Made by a program: the position numbers and the translations under genes
In this document: positions 32,990-39,833 of the stretch, one piece after another
How positions within the stretch are numbered: the stretch's first letter is position 1
Layout of the letters: each line of letters opens with the position of its first letter
Origin: Clostridia bacterium
GTDB taxonomy: Bacteria; Bacillota; Clostridia; Peptostreptococcales; Anaerovoracaceae
Reading direction: 5' to 3'
Assembly: GCA_024403135.1 (NCBI GenBank)
Contig: JAKSSK010000002.1
Location: forward strand, 1 to 64,000
DNA length: 64,000 nt
The notes under the pieces: generated by a model
Told to the model about the DNA's origin: nothing
Seen by the model: only the letters and a program-made list of their open reading frames with translations
Database searches by the model: none

Positions 32990-33867
32990 CTCTTCTCTCC
33001 TAAAATATCTAAAACTATTGGTATTAACATTAGTGCGCTGTAGCACATAAGGGTTAGAAGCCTGATCATGCTAAACTCTGGCATGGTCACTTTAGGATAG
33101 TACTCAATGTTTGTATATCCTAGTACGCATCCTACGCTTGCCAAAACTCCAAAGAAGCATATTGCAGCTAGCAGCGTCTTGTCCTCTGCTGAAAGCTTGA
33201 ACAGGTGAAAGCTGGTTCTATGTGGCAGGCCGTATCCCCTTGCTTCCATTGAATCCGATGTCTCTATGGATGCTTCTAGGGACCAGGAAATTAGAATTGA
33301 AATCTCCTTAGTTAGCTGCCTTATCCTGTGCATCAGCTTACCTTCATTGCTCCTTCCCATACACTGCTGGCCCATCCTGATCTCCTTGAATCTTTCCTTT
33401 AGAAGTGGAATGAATCTGAAGATCATGGATAGTGTAAGCCCTAGCACTGGGGCTATCTTACCGAACATATATATTAGCTTATCTGAGCTCATTATCTCAT
33501 TGAACGAAACAAACCACACGATAATCCCCGTAAACAAAGCCGCTGTCGCTATACCAAATACAAAGGCCTCTAGGGTTATCCTGTTGTTGTGTATAAAGAA
33601 AAGCACTGTCTGTCCGTTGTGGGTAAAGAATGTGTTTACCACCACTGTAAACAGCAGCACTGGCAGTGCGAAGAACAGGTTTGTCCTATGCACCTTTCTA
33701 CCTTTCAGTAAAGCAGAATAAGCCCAGGCAAAAATTAATGCCAGGGCTAAAATGTATGGATCCATGGAGAACATTAGGACCCCAATTACAAATCCATAGA
33801 ATATTAAGTTGACCAGTGGGTGAGCCTGCTTAAATCTTGAGTCCTCACCTATGCCATCTTTAAACAT
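32962..33867 (-). CDS. ecfT: ECF transporter transmembrane protein EcfT
   Basis: A 301-residue membrane protein of the CbiQ/EcfT family, with about six membrane segments and a long cytoplasmic coupling region. The conserved Ala-Arg-Gly coupling motif is seen in SMEARGYGLPHRTSFH (about 205-220), which contacts the ATPase; a second, weaker one is expected near KEIRMGQQCMGRS. It links the ATPase to the S component. It begins 1 bp from the end of the alpha/alpha-repeat gene and overlaps the ATPase gene, so the complex is translated as a unit. Confidence 0.9.
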   Translation of the reverse strand: MFKDGIGEDSRFKQAHPLVNLIFYGFVIGVLMFSMDPYILALALIFAWAYSALLKGRKVHRTNLFFALPVLLFTVVVNTFFTHNGQTVLFFIHNNRITLEAFVFGIATAALFTGIIVWFVSFNEIMSSDKLIYMFGKIAPVLGLTLSMIFRFIPLLKERFKEIRMGQQCMGRSNEGKLMHRIRQLTKEISILISWSLEASIETSDSMEARGYGLPHRTSFHLFKLSAEDKTLLAAICFFGVLASVGCVLGYTNIEYYPKVTMPEFSMIRLLTLMCYSALMLIPIVLDILGEKRWQRLMSKI

Positions 33868-34932
33868 TTACTTTACCTTTTTAACTGCGCTTACCTTTCC
33901 ATATACCTTCTTGCCATCTACTAGTACATATGGCTTTACCTTGGCATACAGGGCTTTGGATTTAGTAGATATGGTAAGCTTTTTTGCGCTTACGCTCTTC
34001 TTACCTTTAGTGAATTTCTTATCCTTTGCTAGCATCAGGGTGTATCCAGATGCCTTTACTCTCTTTCCGTCTACCCTTACGTAGGTTGTTCTAACCTTGC
34101 AGGTTATCTTGCCGTCCTTCTTTGTTACTGACTTGATCTTTGCCTTTTCTGCTCCACCTTCTAGGTACATTCCTAGTGCGTAGAATCCTTGGACTGTAGC
34201 AAGGCCATCAATATTTCCATCTTTAATGTGCTTAAAGCCTACTGGTGTGTAAAACTCCATCAGCTGGTTTATTGCTTTATCTTCCTTAACTCCCCACTTC
34301 TTAAATGCGAAGGCTACCTGGGCTGCGCTCTCTGCGTTTACTGCCCCATATGATGAAAAACTCTTGCAATCCTTAAGTAGATCAAGTGCTCTATCGCATA
34401 CCTTCTTTACCTTTTCGTCATTTCTAAATGGGTAAAGGGCGCATAGAACCATGGCTGTCATGTCCACGTCGTACTTTTCGGCACTACTTGAGAAGTTAAA
34501 GCCGCCGTCTTTCTTCTCAATACCTAGAAGGTAATCTACGTACCTATCCTCTACCTTATCCTTTACTCCGTAAAAGTCTAGGGCCATAAGTGCCCACACA
34601 GGTCCGTTCATTCCCTGGCTTTTGATGAAGTCGTAGTCTAAAAGCTTATCTACATACTTCGATGCATCCTGGCCTACTGCGCTAAGGGCAAGGACTGTCC
34701 TTGCGTAGTCTGTAGGGTTCTTTACGGATATGTTTGCCTTAAAGCTTTTGATGGTGCTAGCCTTAACGTCGTATCCGCCTAGGCCCATTCCGTAGATTAT
34801 CCAGTCTCCTGCGTTATCTTCATACTTCTTGGCAATCTTTGTATATGCGTCACTCTTGGTTATTGCAAAGCTTGTAAGGGTCATTGAAAACACTAAGCTT
34901 ACTGCAACTAAGATGGATATTATCTTCTTCAT
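33868..34932 (-). CDS. Secreted alpha/alpha-barrel protein, transcobalamin alpha-domain-like
   Basis: About 354 residues. Signal peptide 1-23 (hydrophobic, ending TSFA). Residues about 25-245 form helical pairs with repeated GGYDVKA, NGPVWALMALDFYGVKD, KKDGGFNFSS, YDVDMTAMVLCALYPF and NAESAAQVAFAFKKWG, the alpha6/alpha6 (prenyltransferase/terpene-cyclase-like) pattern also used by the alpha domain of animal intrinsic factor and transcobalamin. The C terminus (about 250-354) is a lysine-rich FN3/Ig-like domain. It is encoded between the DUF4430 gene and ecfT behind a cobalamin riboswitch, so it is a strong candidate for extracellular B12 binding. GGAGGAAATGT precedes the ATG at 34932; the upstream part of the frame belongs to the preceding gene. 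Confidence 0.8.
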   Translation of the reverse strand: MKKIISILVAVSLVFSMTLTSFAITKSDAYTKIAKKYEDNAGDWIIYGMGLGGYDVKASTIKSFKANISVKNPTDYARTVLALSAVGQDASKYVDKLLDYDFIKSQGMNGPVWALMALDFYGVKDKVEDRYVDYLLGIEKKDGGFNFSSSAEKYDVDMTAMVLCALYPFRNDEKVKKVCDRALDLLKDCKSFSSYGAVNAESAAQVAFAFKKWGVKEDKAINQLMEFYTPVGFKHIKDGNIDGLATVQGFYALGMYLEGGAEKAKIKSVTKKDGKITCKVRTTYVRVDGKRVKASGYTLMLAKDKKFTKGKKSVSAKKLTISTKSKALYAKVKPYVLVDGKKVYGKVSAVKKVK

Positions 34933-35543
34933 TACATTTCCTCCCCAGTACATGTATACTTCCAGACTATTACGTCTCCGTCATGTAGATAGTACGATGA
35001 GCAGCCGTAATTTGGAGACCAGCCGTTTACCGTATATATCCAGCCGGACATGTCTCCGTAGTCGAACTCGTAGATATATTGTATGCCCTCTACGTAGTAG
35101 GACTCGAACATCTGCTGGTATCTGTACTCTATCTGGATATCGTTATTCCTACACAGTGTATTAAGTGCATCAAACACCGTGTTTTCAGTGGTGCCTGTGT
35201 AGGTTGTTGGGGCAAGTATTACTTCGCCTTCCTTACCTGGCACTTCATCACATCTAATTTCAAGGGTAACGGTAACCTTCTGTGCTTCCTTTGGCTTTAG
35301 CTTCACGTTACCTTCGTTTGATGCTGTAGGATCCTTTGAATTATCTATCTTAACCTCTTTAGGGGTTACTTCCTCTTTTTCTACCTTCACCTTTTCCTGT
35401 TTAGGTGCTTCGTTTGGAAGCTTAGCGTCCTTTGGCTCTATGGTTGAAAGACTAGCAGCTACCATTCCTAAAACTGCAAGGCCAACCACAACAAGGGCTA
35501 TCTTCCTCTTCCTATTTGTCTTTAGTTTTTCCTTGATTCCCAT
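34932..35543 (-). CDS. Membrane-anchored DUF4430 protein, transcobalamin beta-domain-like
   Basis: About 203 residues: a basic N terminus (1-14), a transmembrane anchor (about 15-33), a Lys/Glu/Pro-rich linker (35-85) and a DUF4430 domain (about 88-200) with its hallmark SGWIYTVNG (166-174) and NYGCSSYYLHDGDVIVWKYTC. DUF4430 is the beta domain that closes over B12 in animal transcobalamin and intrinsic factor. It is the first gene after a cobalamin riboswitch and ends at the start of the alpha/alpha-barrel gene. The start chosen is the ATG directly after the terminator T-tract; it has no Shine-Dalgarno, and a frame continuing upstream into the riboswitch is judged not coding. Confidence 0.82.
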   Translation of the reverse strand: MGIKEKLKTNRKRKIALVVVGLAVLGMVAASLSTIEPKDAKLPNEAPKQEKVKVEKEEVTPKEVKIDNSKDPTASNEGNVKLKPKEAQKVTVTLEIRCDEVPGKEGEVILAPTTYTGTTENTVFDALNTLCRNNDIQIEYRYQQMFESYYVEGIQYIYEFDYGDMSGWIYTVNGWSPNYGCSSYYLHDGDVIVWKYTCTGEEM

Positions 35544-35579
35544 AAAAAAATTAAAAGGACTGTGGATAAACCACAGTCC
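35544..35579 (-). terminator. Riboswitch-controlled terminator before DUF4430 gene
   Basis: GGACTGTGG-ATAAA-CCACAGTCC (35557-35579) followed on the minus strand by TTTTAATTTTTTT, which ends at the base before the ATG. It is the expression platform of the cobalamin riboswitch. Confidence 0.88.
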
Positions 35580-35599
35580 GTATTTACTGATCTTGAGAT

Positions 35600-35720
35600 A
35601 TAACGTTTCATCGACGTAACTCATCTAATATATGCATGTATCTGGCTACAGGACTAACCCTTCACAGTGGCGGGACCGCAGAGGATTTTCACCTCTTTCC
35701 ATCACATATATCTAGTATTT
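35600..35720 (-). ncRNA. Cobalamin riboswitch for the ECF/DUF4430 operon
   Basis: The minus strand shows the cobalamin core: GAGGTGAAAATCCTC, then GCGGTCCCGCCACTGTG, and AGCCAGATAC. The B12-box style GCCACTG and the AGCCAGATAC segment are conserved in this class. A strong terminator follows about 30 nt later, so B12 binding should stop transcription of the operon. Confidence 0.88.
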
Positions 35721-35765
35721 AATTACTCGATTATTTTATCACAAAACCCCTAATTGTGCAAATAC

Positions 35766-36317
35766 CTATTTATTTGCTCCTACTAGCTTTCTAACTAGAT
35801 CAAATGCACTTCCTAGGTACTCACCTAAAGTCTTATCTGAGTATTTAAACTTGATTGCATATCTAAGTTCTCCACCTGAGTAATCTGAGTTGTATGGGTT
35901 TTGAACTTGAATGATATCTGGCTTACCATCATTTTTTCCATAAATAACCTTGCCTGGTTGTGAATAGTGATCCTCAAACACTGCATCTACAGCCACTCTA
36001 AGTCTCTTCACGCCTTTACCATCGTATTCAAAGTTTCCTGCAAGATAGTTACCTTGATCATCATAGTTATATGCGATTTGGCCCTTGGCAAATCTTAGTG
36101 TAACGTACTTTGTATTCTTTGGTACTGTTACAACGTAAAGTGGCACCTTTACATTTTTTTCTGCCATAAAATCGTAGTATGTGTATCCATGGAAGTCCAT
36201 AGTTACACCTACTGCTGGTGTTACTGTGCATGGCATGATGCATGCTGATGCTGCAAGTGGCATTGCTGAGAAAGCAACTACAAGTGCAAGCACTAATCCA
36301 ATAATTCTTTTCTTCAT
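35766..36317 (-). CDS. Hypothetical secreted protein under its own cobalamin riboswitch
   Basis: A 183-residue exported protein. Signal peptide 1-25 (MKKRIIGLVLALVVAFSAMP, ending ASA). The mature part is beta-rich with Tyr/Asp/Gly-rich strands (VTMDFHGYTYYDFMA, YVTLRFAKGQIAYNYDDQGNYLAGNFEY) and ends in a short helix (LGSAFDLVRKLVG). Two Cys near the mature N terminus (CIMPC) could form a disulfide. I recognise no family. It lies between two cobalamin riboswitches, the upstream one directed at it, so it is repressed by B12 and is a candidate extracellular binding, release or scavenging factor. AAAGGAG precedes the ATG. Confidence 0.75.
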   Translation of the reverse strand: MKKRIIGLVLALVVAFSAMPLAASACIMPCTVTPAVGVTMDFHGYTYYDFMAEKNVKVPLYVVTVPKNTKYVTLRFAKGQIAYNYDDQGNYLAGNFEYDGKGVKRLRVAVDAVFEDHYSQPGKVIYGKNDGKPDIIQVQNPYNSDYSGGELRYAIKFKYSDKTLGEYLGSAFDLVRKLVGANK

Positions 36318-36382
36318 TTAATTTCTCCTTTCAATATATATTTTTTTAAAGAATGAAAAGCTGTAATTAAATGAGTCTTCAT

Positions 36383-36407
36383 TAAAAAAGCACCCATTCT
36401 GGGTGCT
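36383..36407 (-). terminator. Riboswitch-controlled terminator before secreted protein gene
   Basis: AGCACCC-ATTCT-GGGTGCT (36389-36407) followed by TTTTTT on the minus strand. It ends the cobalamin riboswitch leader about 65 nt before the secreted protein start. Confidence 0.88.
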
Positions 36408-36424
36408 ATACTGGTGCAATAAAA

Positions 36425-36605
36425 AGATCGCGGTCTCACCTCAGAAGACTTTGTAATGAGCTAAACAGGTCTACCGACTTAATCTTTGTAACCTACTAGA
36501 GCGCCTTCCCAGTTTCCCAGTGGCATACTGCTCGTTCGTGGATAACACGGTTGCTGAGACACAGTACTGGAATCTAACCAGCTTCCGAATGTTGTCTAGC
36601 TGAAC
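36425..36605 (-). ncRNA. Cobalamin riboswitch for the 183-residue secreted protein
   Basis: Minus-strand blocks in order: GGTTAGATTCCAGTACTGTG, CAGCAACCGT, the B12 box GCCACTGGGAAACTGGGAAG, then GTAGGTTAC and AAGTCGGTAGACCTG (matching the conserved AGUCAGGAGACCUG 3' element of long-form AdoCbl riboswitches). It has a fuller architecture than the riboswitch 0.8 kb downstream. Transcription-termination control by the hairpin at 36389-36407. Confidence 0.9.
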
Positions 36606-36648
36606 ATATTTAATTACAGTTGAAGTATATTACCAATTGATAAGTGTG

Positions 36649-37227
36649 TCAAGAGAATGATTCTTGAAAATAAATGTCACCTGTCTTATCAATTATGGTT
36701 ATTTGCCTTACTTTTATTGTCTTTTGTTTCCGTATATATGCGTTATCTTCTCTAATAAAAAAGGATTCAGCGTAATATTCTCCTTTATCATCTTGCCCTA
36801 TCGAAAGGTGATAATATAAATCATCGTTGTTGTAAAATAACATGCACTTTGCTTTCAAAATGGAATTTACCACTTCAGAATTGAAATCTACTATTATATC
36901 CGTATAGATCAAAGTTTGAATAATATCATCAGAAAAGCAGTTATATCTTTCCTTAATGGAGTCAAATTCACAGCTGTTTATTATCTCCTCTTCTGTGATT
37001 TTCCCACTTTTTATCCAAGATATTATGTAGCCACTATTAACCACCTTGTCATTTGGATTATTGAATCGACGTATAATATCTATATCTTTCAACTTATGTA
37101 GGCCAATTAAATGTGGGAAATTTCTTCTTTGCAAAGAAAATTCTACCATATTTCCCGTTTCCAATTCATATCTTACAGTATAGCCACAAATGCTCTCGTA
37201 ATTTAAATATTTCTCTAATAACCCCAT
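36649..37227 (-). CDS. PBECR4-like nuclease-domain protein
   Basis: About 192 residues. The N-terminal block MVEFSLQRRNFPHLIGLHKLKDI, then VNSGYIISWIKSGKITEEEI and a C-terminal YAESFFIREDNAYIRKQKTIKV, fit the PBECR4 domain (phage Barnase-EndoU-ColicinE5/D-RelE-like nuclease 4), often a toxin or effector module. The match is from memory and moderate. AT-rich against its neighbours, suggesting acquisition. The start at 37227 is preferred (AGGGG upstream; MGLLEKYLNYE begins the domain) over 37266, which lies in a hairpin. A long structured leader lies upstream. No immunity gene is apparent next to it. Confidence 0.6.
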   Translation of the reverse strand: MGLLEKYLNYESICGYTVRYELETGNMVEFSLQRRNFPHLIGLHKLKDIDIIRRFNNPNDKVVNSGYIISWIKSGKITEEEIINSCEFDSIKERYNCFSDDIIQTLIYTDIIVDFNSEVVNSILKAKCMLFYNNDDLYYHLSIGQDDKGEYYAESFFIREDNAYIRKQKTIKVRQITIIDKTGDIYFQESFS

Positions 37228-37248
37228 AAATACCCCTAATAAATGTAT

Positions 37249-37395
37249 AGCCCTTGGTTGTACCAAGGGCTAAGTCATTTTCAAAAGTGGTTCTCTTTGC
37301 TTCGGAAACTCCTATCCGGGGTAAGTGAACCAAAACTTACGGAAAAACCTCTGCTTAGGAACCCGGAACATCCTAAGCTTCATCGGTCAAATATA
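37249..37395 (-). ncRNA. Unclassified structured leader RNA
   Basis: The minus strand contains a hairpin GCTTAGG...CCTAAGC (12-nt loop), a second GTAAGT-TTTGGTTC-ACTTAC closed further by TCCG / CGGA, and a downstream GAACC that can pair with GGTTC in that loop (a pseudoknot). A 9-bp hairpin AGCCCTTGG / CCAAGGGCT (37249-37271) follows without a T-tract. It is compact and conserved-looking, like a riboswitch or regulatory RNA, but I cannot match it to a known class; it is not a cobalamin riboswitch. It precedes the PBECR4-like gene. Confidence 0.5.
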
Positions 37396-37449
37396 TTATA
37401 TTAAATAGTCAAGTATTTTTCAATAAAAACCTTTAGACAATTATCGACA

Positions 37450-38406
37450 CTAGAATGTTGCAACATCGTCCTCTAGTCCAGGACAAGGTTCAAATGTTTC
37501 AATGTGTAGCACAGGTCCATCCTCGCCGTATGCTTCGTGCATCTCGTGCTTTACTGTGAACTGCACTATTGCCCAGTCTCCGTGGACTACCTGCTTTATC
37601 TTTTCTGGATCCCATACAGCTACAAGTCCTGCAAACTGAATGTCCTCAACGCAGCAGGTCATAACGTGTCTACCAAGTACCATGCTGTTCTTAGGTAGGC
37701 CTCCACCTACTAGTGTTCTGCCCTTAACCTTTACAGTCTTGCCATCCCACTTTAGAGGCTCCTCATTAATATCCCTATACCAGTAAGCATAGTCTAGGTC
37801 CTTAACTTCAACAATATCTGCATTAATATCGAATGGTAGTGGATCCTCGATATCGTCGAACTCCACGTTGTCCCTTTCGTATTCGTACATGATCTGACTG
37901 TTTCTGTTGGCTGTTCTAACCACCTTGTGGAAAGCCATTTTATCATATAGCTTGCTAAAGCGATTGAACACTACCATCTCAGCGCTCTTCAGTTTATCGA
38001 AGACCAGGTTACGCATGTTCTGGTTGTATGTAAGGAAAGTTGGCGAGTACGCAAAGAACATCTCCTGGTAAGTAATCCAGTGAGGTGGCATATTGCCATA
38101 CATTGTGTCAAGAAGCCACATGCCGTTCCACTCAACAACTATTCTATCGGGGTGATACTTGTTTTCAAGTCTTCCCAGGTGAAGCATGTTGAAGTCGGAT
38201 TCTTCCTCGATCACCTCGATGTATACCTTGCCTTCAGCAAACTTCTCAGGTTCGTATTCAACCTCACCTTCCTCGCAGCATAAAAGCAGCGTAGTCTGGT
38301 CCTTTGAGTTGAACTCATCGCTTTCCAATGATTCCTGGATAAATGAAGTTTTACCAGATTCTAAGAAGCCAGTAAAAAGATATACCGGCATTTCTTTTTT
38401 CATCAT
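37450..38406 (-). CDS. G3E (COG0523) GTPase fused to a DUF1980/YcgQ-like C-terminal domain
   Basis: A 318-residue protein. An N-terminal G3E GTPase has P-loop GFLESGKTS (about 10-18) and FDIEEDSDF-like switch regions but lacks the CxCC metal motif of true COG0523 chaperones. The C-terminal part (about 225-318; VKVKGRTLVGGG, HVMTCCVEDIQFAGLVA) resembles DUF1980/TIGR03943, the family of YcgQ-type proteins that are encoded next to COG0523 genes in Bacilli. Here both are one polypeptide. A metal-delivery role is likely given the neighbour. GGAG precedes the start; it follows the His-rich G3E gene by 9 bp. Confidence 0.78.
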   Translation of the reverse strand: MMKKEMPVYLFTGFLESGKTSFIQESLESDEFNSKDQTTLLLCCEEGEVEYEPEKFAEGKVYIEVIEEESDFNMLHLGRLENKYHPDRIVVEWNGMWLLDTMYGNMPPHWITYQEMFFAYSPTFLTYNQNMRNLVFDKLKSAEMVVFNRFSKLYDKMAFHKVVRTANRNSQIMYEYERDNVEFDDIEDPLPFDINADIVEVKDLDYAYWYRDINEEPLKWDGKTVKVKGRTLVGGGLPKNSMVLGRHVMTCCVEDIQFAGLVAVWDPEKIKQVVHGDWAIVQFTVKHEMHEAYGEDGPVLHIETFEPCPGLEDDVATF

Positions 38407-38415
38407 ATCTATCTC

Positions 38416-39498
38416 CTAAATTCCAAATAACTGTTTAATATTGTCTTCCTTGATTTCAGAACCAATTACGCATAGTCTTCCGATGATGCCTGCTGATCCT
38501 GTTCTAACATCTGGTTCACCAGGAACATAGTCGAAGTGAATCCACTTGCCGTCTTCACCTTCAACGATACCCTTAGCTCTTAATATGATGCCGTATTCAT
38601 CCTCGTGGGATAGCTCATTAAGAGCATGTTCAATCTGCTGGATTGTGAACTTGTGTGTAGTTTCTTCACCAACTGATGCGAATATTTCATCTGCATGATG
38701 GTGATGATGGTGGTGATGGCACTCACAATCTGGATCATCGCATTCGTGATCGTGGTCATGGTGATGATGACATTCACATTCTTCATCGTGGTCATGATGG
38801 TGATGGTGATGTTCGTGACATTCACACTCTTCATCGTGGTCATGGTGATGATGGTGATGTTCATGCTCTAGATGCTCTAGCTCCATAGCAAGAGTATCCT
38901 TGTTTTCCATAGCCTCTAGAATCTTCTTACCGTCAAGTTCATCCCAGTCGGTTGCGATGATTGTAGCATGATCGTTGTGCTCCTTTAGAACCTTAACTGT
39001 CTCATCCAGCTTGTCCTGGCTAAGTCCCTTAGTGTGGCTTAAGATGATTGAGCTAGCGTGCTCAACCTGGTTATTGAAGAATTCGCCGAAGTTCTTCATG
39101 TACATCTTAGCCTTCTTAGCGTCTACTACTGTAGTGAAGCCGTTTAAAGCTACGTCTTCCATTTCAAGGTTTTCGACAGCAGTGATGATGTCGCTAAGCT
39201 TACCTACACCTGAAGGTTCAATTAGGATTCTCTCAGGATGGAATTCTTCCATTACCTTTTCAAGTGCTCTGCCGAAATCTCCAACTAGGCTGCAGCAGAT
39301 ACATCCTTGATTCATCTCATTGATCTTGATGCCTGCATCCTGAAGAAAACCTCCATCTATTCCAATTTCGCCAAATTCGTTTTCAATTAAAACGATTTGC
39401 TCTCCCTTGTATGCTTCCTCAATTAACTTCTTGATTAAAGTTGTCTTTCCTGCTCCTAAGAAGCCTGAAAAAATATCGATTTTTGTCATTTTCGTCAT
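38416..39498 (-). CDS. CobW-type G3E metallochaperone with His-rich insert
   Basis: A 360-residue COG0523 GTPase: P-loop GFLGAGKTT (12-20), metal-binding CICC (66-69), ESSGVGKLSD-like region near 95, SHTKGL (NKxD-equivalent, about 154-159), and a C-terminal CobW_C domain (about 275-360). Residues 208-268 form a His/Asp/Glu/Cys-rich metal sponge built from repeated HHDHDEECEC units. Such proteins load Zn2+, Co2+ or other metals into client enzymes. Paired with the fused G3E gene and located beside B12-linked genes; whether zinc or cobalt is the metal cannot be read. A TATAAT-like box lies in the end of the upstream gene. Confidence 0.9.
   Translation of the reverse strand: MTKMTKIDIFSGFLGAGKTTLIKKLIEEAYKGEQIVLIENEFGEIGIDGGFLQDAGIKINEMNQGCICCSLVGDFGRALEKVMEEFHPERILIEPSGVGKLSDIITAVENLEMEDVALNGFTTVVDAKKAKMYMKNFGEFFNNQVEHASSIILSHTKGLSQDKLDETVKVLKEHNDHATIIATDWDELDGKKILEAMENKDTLAMELEHLEHEHHHHHHDHDEECECHEHHHHHHDHDEECECHHHHDHDHECDDPDCECHHHHHHHHADEIFASVGEETTHKFTIQQIEHALNELSHEDEYGIILRAKGIVEGEDGKWIHFDYVPGEPDVRTGSAGIIGRLCVIGSEIKEDNIKQLFGI
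38690..38880. repeat. Low-complexity coding repeat (His/Glu/Cys-rich)
   Basis: Imperfect tandem copies of about 45-57 bp, built of CATGATGGTGATG-like triplets, encode the His-rich insert of the G3E protein. Such tracts change length easily by slippage. It is coding, not an intergenic repeat. Confidence 0.8.
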
Positions 39499-39527
39499 CT
39501 CTTTCCTTTTGTATTTTAACTAACATA

Positions 39528-39833
39528 TTATATACCATTTTCATAGTATGGTCTAACGTGATCTGCAATTATTTTCATCACTTCATCCTGGCCAGACTCA
39601 TACTGCCAGTCGTCGGCTATATATATCTTGATTACGTTGTACAGCCAGTCCTCATAGTGGGCCATTGCCTTTTCAAAGTCCATTCCCTTGGCTATCAGGT
39701 TTTCCACATCCACCTTGGCGTACTCCGCCCTGATCTTGCAGCGCTTTCTTGGAGTGCCCTCTGTCATGTCGAATACGGTTATTGGCAGGTAGTTAAAGAA
39801 TGGAACTTCAGGGGTAAGTCTAATCTTGTGCAT
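39528..39833 (-). CDS. Hypothetical protein
   Basis: About 101 residues, cytoplasmic, with aromatic-rich ends (VPFFNYLPITVFDMTEG, YEDWLYNVIKIYIADDWQYES). I recognise no family. The start at 39833 is supported by GGGAGG 7 nt upstream; it lies inside the end of the preceding gene (14-bp overlap), so the two are coupled. Upstream ATGs have no ribosome binding site. The promoter of the following G3E gene is inside its 3' end. Confidence 0.6.
   Translation of the reverse strand: MHKIRLTPEVPFFNYLPITVFDMTEGTPRKRCKIRAEYAKVDVENLIAKGMDFEKAMAHYEDWLYNVIKIYIADDWQYESGQDEVMKIIADHVRPYYENGI

Noticed and set aside
37249..37271. Terminator before the PBECR4-like gene
   Set aside because: The 9-bp hairpin is not followed by a T-tract on the transcribed strand, so it was treated as part of the leader RNA.
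38580..38864. Ile/Thr-rich open frame across the His-rich repeat
   Set aside because: It is a shadow of the repeated His codons of the G3E gene, without start signal or domain.
38690..38880. CRISPR-like or satellite repeat
   Set aside because: Repeats are in-frame His/Glu/Cys codons of a metallochaperone; there are no spacers.
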